This document shows, piece after piece, positions 60,107-64,000 of a stretch of DNA of 64,000 nucleotides. The notes under the pieces are model-generated. The model was not told where the DNA came from, made no database searches, and saw only the letters and a list, made by a program, of their open reading frames with translations. Numbering within the stretch: the stretch's first letter is position 1; every line of letters begins with the position of its first letter. Source of the stretch: Tetragenococcus halophilus subsp. flandriensis (GTDB lineage Bacteria > Bacillota > Bacilli > Lactobacillales > Enterococcaceae); contig NZ_BSUG01000005.1 of assembly GCF_030161475.1 (NCBI RefSeq), positions 1 to 64,000 of the forward strand, written 5' to 3'. Both the position numbers and the translations under genes were made by a program.

Positions 60107-60535
60107 ATGGAAATACAAGATATCATGAAAATTTTAGAAAAAGATATGAAAGTGGCTGTAATTTCAACTGTGGATGAAAACAATCAACCTCATGCACGTC
60201 ATATTAATATCGGTGTGGCCAATGAAGAAGGCGTCTTTTTTATGACCAGTCCTAAAACCAATTTTTATAAGCAATTACAAAGTAACCCTAAAATAGCTAT
60301 TACTGGTTTTTTAGAAGAAGATTATTTGATACAAGTGATTCGAATCGAAGGAAAAGTCCGGAAATTGGGAAAAGATAAGTTGCAAGAGGTGTTAAGTGGA
60401 AATCCTTATATAGAACAGGTCTATCCCGATGAAGATGAGCGTCAAAATGTGCAAGTCTTCCAACTTTATGAAGGAGAAGGCTTTTATCATAGCTTAACGC
60501 AAGGGCACAAGTATACATTTGAAATACATGCTTAA
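60107..60535 (+). CDS. Pyridoxamine 5'-phosphate oxidase-family protein
   Basis: 142 residues. Split-barrel flavin-binding fold: AVISTVDENNQPHARHINIGVANEEGVFF then TSPKTNFYKQLQSNPKIA. General stress protein 26-like or flavin reductase-like members share this; true PdxH activity is not supported at this length. ATG after GAGGAGGAA; an extended -10 TGTTATAAT is visible near 60033-60041. Confidence 0.85.
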   Translation: MEIQDIMKILEKDMKVAVISTVDENNQPHARHINIGVANEEGVFFMTSPKTNFYKQLQSNPKIAITGFLEEDYLIQVIRIEGKVRKLGKDKLQEVLSGNPYIEQVYPDEDERQNVQVFQLYEGEGFYHSLTQGHKYTFEIHA

Positions 60536-60562
60536 ACTTTTAAAAGCTACTAATTAAAAAAT

Positions 60563-60794
60563 AAAAGAGGCTGGGACAAAAGTCTCCTTAATAATAAAAT
60601 ATCCGAACTATAAGAGAGATCGTTTCTGCGGTTACTCGTCGCACGAATTGCGTTGCTCCTGCGATTACTCGTCGCACGAATTGCATTGCTCCTGCGGTCC
60701 AGCAGGTCCTCGTCGCAAATCCACGACAATTAGAAAATCTCATCAAATATAGTTCGGTTTTTTTCTTGTCTTTATTTATGTCCCAGCCTCTTTT
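60563..60794. repeat. Intergenic repeat with long inverted ends
   Basis: Terminal inverted arms AAAAGAGGCTGGGACA (60563-60578) and its exact complement (60779-60794). Inner arms CCGAACTAT (60603-60611) and ATAGTTCGG (60749-60757). The centre is a 33-bp tandem repeat (starts at 60627, 60660 and a partial at 60693) built on TACTCGTCGCACGAATTGC. GAGGCTGGGAC-type ends are known from intergenic elements of lactic acid bacteria. No coding capacity is seen. Confidence 0.8.
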
Positions 60795-60808
60795 AGCATT
60801 TTTTAAAT

Positions 60809-60829
60809 AATTATACTCGCTCCACTTTT
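60809..60829. repeat. Direct repeat 1 (attL-like) of the rpmB-targeted island
   Basis: 21 bp identical to 63429-63449, containing TTATACTCGCTCCACTTTT. It equals the 3' end of rpmB including the stop codon, displaced 2.6 kb. It marks the left end of an integrated segment. Confidence 0.8.
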
Positions 60830-61118
60830 AGCTAAGGGAACTGATGAAGAAATCATATATGAAATTGATGATATTAAAGTCTGTGGTGGATTTGTTGATG
60901 GTGACCGTGGTGTTGACCATAATGTTCTTATAAGCGAAGATGTGGACTGGGCAGATATCATTGAGTGGAGAACGATTGTTGTTCCTGAAATGGAATCCTA
61001 TATCAGTGACGAATCGATTGAGAAGTATGAGAGCTTGGGGTATGAGAATTTCCTAACAGATAATAATCATATTATGGGCTTTAACGCATTTCAGTTAAGT
61101 GATGGTTTAGCATTCTAA
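60810..61118 (+). pseudogene. 5'-truncated gene, cut at the island border
   Basis: An open frame without start runs from the attL-like repeat to a stop at 61116-61118. The readable part has about 95 codons (TDEEIIYEIDDIKVCGGFVD ... NHIMGFNAFQLSDGLAF), acidic. The family is not recognised. It is probably the C-terminal end of a gene of the original mobile element, lost when that element was reduced. Confidence 0.65.
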
Positions 61119-61121
61119 CTA

Positions 61122-61149
61122 TTGTATGAAACGTGAATTATGTTATAAT
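61122..61149 (+). promoter_or_regulatory. Promoter of the abiE-like pair
   Basis: TTGTAT (61122-61127), 16-bp spacer, TATAAT (61144-61149) with TGT before it (extended -10). It lies 19 bp before the antitoxin start, which rules out the longer frame beginning at 61126. Confidence 0.65.
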
Positions 61150-61167
61150 AGTATTGAGGTGACTTGC

Positions 61168-61761
61168 ATGATTCAAGCTACATTACTTCAATTGTTTGAA
61201 GAACATAACGGCATTTTAACAACGGGGATGGCAAATGAATATGGTATCAATGATTCTACACTTAGGAAAGCTGTTGAACGAAACGATATTCAAAAGTATT
61301 GTCGAGGCGTTTATTTTTTAAATGACCTCTACTTTGATGATCTCTTTATGCTTCAATTGAAATATTCAAAAGGTGTCTTTTCTCATGAAACAGCAGTTAT
61401 GCTGCACTGGTTAAGTACCAATTATCCATTTGTCTATCATGTATCTTTCCCCAGAGGGTATCATTTAATCTCAGCTAAGGAACAAAACATCAAGCCTTAT
61501 TATGTGTCAGCAAATGATTTGACTAGTGAATATGTTGATGTGGTGGACAGTTGGGATTCCAATCCATTAAGAGTTACTAACTTGGAAAAAACAATCGTTG
61601 ATATGTTGCGCCATGAAAAAGCAGCTCCTGGCATTATTGAGGAGATGTTAGATGATTATCTGAATAGAGAAGATAAAGATATTAAACGGTTAAAAGATTA
61701 TGGGGAACGATTCAATATAGAAGACTTAATTAACGAAAGGGTTTTGTCCGTTGTTAAGTAA
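61168..61761 (+). CDS. AbiEi-family antitoxin (type IV TA)
   Basis: 197 residues from ATG 61168 (MIQATLLQLFEEHNGILTTG), GAGGTG six bases upstream. N-terminal winged helix (ILTTGMANEYGINDSTLRKAVERNDI, about 15-40) and C-terminal domain as in AbiEi/AbiEi_4. AbiEi represses its operon and counters the AbiEii nucleotidyltransferase; such pairs give phage exclusion or stabilise mobile DNA. The toxin gene overlaps its end by 11 bases. Confidence 0.85.
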   Translation: MIQATLLQLFEEHNGILTTGMANEYGINDSTLRKAVERNDIQKYCRGVYFLNDLYFDDLFMLQLKYSKGVFSHETAVMLHWLSTNYPFVYHVSFPRGYHLISAKEQNIKPYYVSANDLTSEYVDVVDSWDSNPLRVTNLEKTIVDMLRHEKAAPGIIEEMLDDYLNREDKDIKRLKDYGERFNIEDLINERVLSVVK

Positions 61762-62638
61762 ACAGAAAATGAAGAATCTTATTCGACAAAAAGCAAAAGA
61801 AACGGGATTGCCATTTCAACAATTATATGGGCTGTATGCTATGGATCAATTTGTAGCTCAATTGAGTGAAACAGAGTATTCAAAACACTTGACTGTGAAA
61901 GGTGGCTTTCTTCTTACAACGTCATATGGTTTGGAGAATCGAGCAACTGGTGATTTAGATTTTACAGTTAAAGGGCTTGACTTAAATGAAGAGAACATAA
62001 AAGAAATGGTTAATTCTTTACAAACGCCCGACGGTGAATATAAATTTGATTTTAAAGGGTTGAGGGAAACCAGAGAAGCCTTTGACTACAATGGTTATGA
62101 ATTAAAGTTAATGTTTAATAATGGTAATGTTAAAATTCCACTTAATGTTGATTTAACTACTGGTGAGGACCTTATTGAAATGGATACCGATGAAAAAGTT
62201 CGTTCTGTTTTTACAGATGAAGAATATTCCATTACAGGCTATCCTGTTGAACAAATACTGACAGATAAATTTTATACGTTAATGGCTTATGGTGAAATTG
62301 ACGATAGTAATTCAAGGATGAAGGATTATTATGATTTATATTTGTTGACAAAAGCAAAACCTGATATTGATTTGGATAAGGTTAATGTTGGTTTGGATAA
62401 AACGATGAATCAAAGAGATAATGCTATCGAGGCTGAAGATTATGATAGGATTTTAGAATATTTAAAACAATCGAATAAGCAAAAAGAAATGTGGTCGAAT
62501 TTTGAAGTAAGTAAACCATATGCTGAAGGGATTAGCTTTGATGAAGTTATGGATCAAATTCAAGAATTTTCAGATGACTTAGTTGAAGTACGTAAACAAA
62601 ATTATATTGATATTGATTTTGAAATCGATGAGATTTAG
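61751..62638 (+). CDS. AbiEii-family nucleotidyltransferase toxin
   Basis: 295 residues from TTG 61751, GAAAGGG nine bases upstream. The DNA polymerase beta-like motif KGGFLLTT (50-57) and the acidic pair TGDLDFT (Asp68, Asp70) are intact, followed by KDYYDLY. Characterised AbiEii/MenT toxins transfer nucleotides to GTP or tRNA and stop growth. It should be controlled by the overlapping AbiEi. Carried on the rpmB island. Confidence 0.88.
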   Translation: MLSKQKMKNLIRQKAKETGLPFQQLYGLYAMDQFVAQLSETEYSKHLTVKGGFLLTTSYGLENRATGDLDFTVKGLDLNEENIKEMVNSLQTPDGEYKFDFKGLRETREAFDYNGYELKLMFNNGNVKIPLNVDLTTGEDLIEMDTDEKVRSVFTDEEYSITGYPVEQILTDKFYTLMAYGEIDDSNSRMKDYYDLYLLTKAKPDIDLDKVNVGLDKTMNQRDNAIEAEDYDRILEYLKQSNKQKEMWSNFEVSKPYAEGISFDEVMDQIQEFSDDLVEVRKQNYIDIDFEIDEI

Positions 62639-62672
62639 AACGGTAAAAAAGAAAGGCTGAGGGAGTCAAACG

Positions 62673-62798
62673 AGTGGAACCAGACAAAGAAGAAAAGTGG
62701 AGCAAATCTCTTGTCAGTAGAGGCTTTTTTATTGGATTTCTTGATAGAGAGAGCGTTGTAAGAACGAATTTGCTTTTTAAATCGTCCTCCCAACACTA
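62673..62798 (+). CDS. Possible 41-aa peptide
   Basis: GTG start after GAGGGAG (eight bases). Begins MEPDKEEKWSKSLVSRGF and ends SSQH. It might be a remnant of a longer gene. No family seen; composition is ordinary. Low confidence. Confidence 0.25.
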
Positions 62799-63083
62799 GA
62801 ATTGATGATAAACCAATAGATATGAGTGTATAGCGATAATAAAAGTTGGATACGATGATTAAACTTGTTTCTATTTACAAGTAAGACGATTTTGAATTTC
62901 CCCCAAAATTATGCATGATCCAGTTACAAAATCACCAAACGTTGTGTTATGATGAAGTCGACAAAAACAAAACATAAATAACGAAAGACTGGCTGTTTTA
63001 GGTGGTCAGTATAATAAGACGAATCAGTTTATTGTGAAAAAATATTGTGTCATTGACAAGCCTGTACTAGTTTAAAACTCATT

Positions 63084-63120
63084 AAAAAGCCCCAGAATTG
63101 AATAGTTCTGGGGCTTTCGT
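63084..63120 (+). terminator. Terminator inside the island
   Basis: AAAAAGCCCCAGAATT-GAAT-AGTTCTGGGGCTTT; a strong stem with a short T-tail. Confidence 0.8.
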
Positions 63121-63363
63121 TCGTTCTGTCGGTTTATTTATACAACGTAACTACTAAAGAAATGATTGGATTAAACGAATGTCTTTATGACTTATACACT
63201 TCCAAAAACTGATAGTTCATATTTTACATTAAAAACGTATTATTATTTAATTTTTAATCAGAACGTTATGTAAAACACGTATATTTCAAAACAAGGTTAT
63301 TTTTTGAGGGACAAAAAAGGGGCAGAGAGGGAGCAATTTTATCATTTCTAAGCCTATCTAAGC

Positions 63364-63417
63364 AAAAACAAAAGAGGGGACAATCGTTGCTGTGACAACA
63401 ATTACCCCCCCCTCTTA
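63364..63417 (-). terminator. rpmB terminator
   Basis: On the minus strand AAGAGGGG..CCCCTCTT then TTTGTTTTT. It lies about 15-65 bp after the rpmB stop, on the island side of the repeat, so rpmB has kept or gained a terminator there. A run of eight C occurs in one arm. Confidence 0.7.
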
Positions 63418-63428
63418 GAACTTTTAAG

Positions 63429-63449
63429 AATTATACTCGCTCCACTTTT
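63429..63449. repeat. Direct repeat 2 (attR-like) in the rpmB 3' end
   Basis: Identical to 60809-60829. It covers the last rpmB codons (KVERV and stop). Reconstitution of the target gene's 3' end is typical of tyrosine-integrase elements. Confidence 0.8.
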
Positions 63450-63619
63450 CCTGACTTCAAAGCACGAGCTGATACCCAAACTTTTTTTTGTTTGCCGTTT
63501 TCCAAAATGCGGACTTTTTGTAAGTTAGGTTTAACACTACGTTTAGTAGCGTTCATCGCATGTGAACGATTATTGCCACTTTTTGTTTTACGACCTGTAT
63601 AATGACATACTTTTGACAT
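63431..63619 (-). CDS. rpmB: Ribosomal protein L28
   Basis: 62 residues from ATG 63619 ([20 protein letters not shown]), GGAGG upstream. 50S protein required for late assembly. Ends in KSGKVERV, the part shared with the island direct repeat. Its promoter is at 63679-63707. Confidence 0.97.
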   Translation of the reverse strand: MSKVCHYTGRKTKSGNNRSHAMNATKRSVKPNLQKVRILENGKQKKVWVSARALKSGKVERV

Positions 63620-63678
63620 GTGTAGTTTCCTCCTTTGCCTTGAACTAGGAGCGCTTGTTTTTTCGCTCATACTAGTTG

Positions 63679-63707
63679 AATTTAGCACAATTTTGAGCTG
63701 TTTGCAA
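63679..63707 (-). promoter_or_regulatory. rpmB promoter
   Basis: Minus strand TTGCAA (63702-63707), 17-bp spacer, TAAATT (63679-63684) preceded by TGC. Confidence 0.65.
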
Positions 63708-63724
63708 GTAATATTTTCTTCTTG

Positions 63725-63849
63725 TATGTGTCAAGTTTATTGAGGTTGAATAAAAAAACCGTCTTTTGGGGCAGACACAAAGTTATTTTTCAACCTCACT
63801 TTCGTTCGGTTTGCCCTCATCCTCTCTAACAAAAACAAGTTTTTATTAG
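63725..63849. repeat. Right copy of the ~125-bp repeat, inverted to 3-125
   Basis: See the left copy. Internally TGAGGTTGAATAA and TTTTTCAACCTCA form an inverted repeat. The repeat ends at the stop codon of the truncated gene that follows. Confidence 0.75.
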
Positions 63850-64000
63850 AGAACATTCGGGGTCATTATTAATTGATTCAGTCCTTTGGCGAATTGGCCT
63901 AAAGGCGCACTTTTCGCTTTTCCTTCGCCAATCTGTCCTTTAAATGCACCTTCATGAGCTTGGAAACGAGGCTTTTTCTGTACCCAACGTTTCATAGCGT
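63846..64000 (-). CDS. Partial gene at window edge (C-terminal part)
   Basis: The minus strand is open from the window end to the stop at 63846-63848 (about 50 codons). The visible residues include KRWVQKKPRFQAHEGAFKGQ and end LIMTPNVL. A Met at 63995 might be internal or the start. The family is not recognised. Basic and glycine-containing; the rest lies outside the window. Confidence 0.5.
   Translation of the reverse strand, partial: AMKRWVQKKPRFQAHEGAFKGQIGEGKAKSAPLGQFAKGLNQLIMTPNVL

Larger units (their letters stand above)
62639..63428. other. Right part of the island, mostly noncoding
   Basis: About 790 bp. Seen: a possible 41-codon frame from GTG 62673 (MEPDKEEKWSKSLVSRGFF...) with GAGGGAG upstream, low confidence; a hairpin at 63084-63120; and the rpmB terminator at 63364-63417. 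No integrase or relaxase is present. Probably decayed mobile-element DNA. Confidence 0.5.

Overview
The window is about 64 kb of low-GC Gram-positive chromosome, most probably from the Enterococcaceae (an Enterococcus or Tetragenococcus relative). This rests on AGGAGG ribosome-binding sites throughout, zinc-type S14 and zinc-type adenylate kinase, the gene order guaA/coaA, deo-nup cluster, rpsL-rpsG-fusA-tuf, S10-spc-alpha, ecfA1-ecfA2-ecfT-truA, and an Fst-type toxin locus. The genus is inference. No rRNA, tRNA or CRISPR was seen.

Layout. 1-4.0 kb is accessory: a divergent copy of a roughly 125-bp repeat whose inverted partner lies at the right end of the window, a complete but unlisted Fst-family type I toxin-antitoxin locus, an alkyltransferase-like gene, a GrpB-family gene, an ErmA-like rRNA methylase with two leader peptides, and a divergent MarR/GNAT pair. 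4.3-8.7 kb: coaA-guaA (minus) and a methyltransferase-LacI pair (plus). 8.8-17.8 kb: a nucleoside salvage operon (pdp-deoC-cdd, BMP lipoprotein and ABC transporter, punA-deoD) behind a LacI-type operator. 18-21.3 kb: a small hypothetical gene, an alcohol dehydrogenase, gpmA and rpiA. 21.4-26 kb: the str operon. 26-29.2 kb: a 42-bp repeat array, a PdxR-like regulator, a pyridoxal/HMP kinase and an ECF S-component. 29.3-43.5 kb: the ribosomal protein superoperon with secY, adk, infA and rpoA. 43.8-47.2 kb: the ECF energising module and truA.

The last third is more mosaic: a group IIC intron between truA and glnA, glnA with a 34-bp palindrome at its transcription start, a YfhO-family membrane protein, a GIY-YIG gene, intergenic repeats, a mutS2-like pseudogene with one nonsense and one frameshift lesion, several small genes and an AbgT transporter. 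From 60.8 to 63.45 kb a small island carrying an AbiEi/AbiEii pair is flanked by 21-bp direct repeats; the right copy is the 3' end of rpmB. It looks like an integrase-less remnant or cis-mobilisable element inserted at rpmB.

Working together: deoxynucleosides and nucleosides are imported by the BMP/Nup ABC system, split by Pdp, PunA and DeoD, deaminated by Cdd, and the deoxyribose phosphate enters glycolysis via DeoC. The EcfA1-EcfA2-EcfT module probably energises S-components such as the one at 28.6 kb. The most notable items are the two-leader erm attenuator, the Fst locus, the rpmB-targeted AbiE island, and two 42-bp-period intergenic arrays with different arms but the same arm-loop layout.
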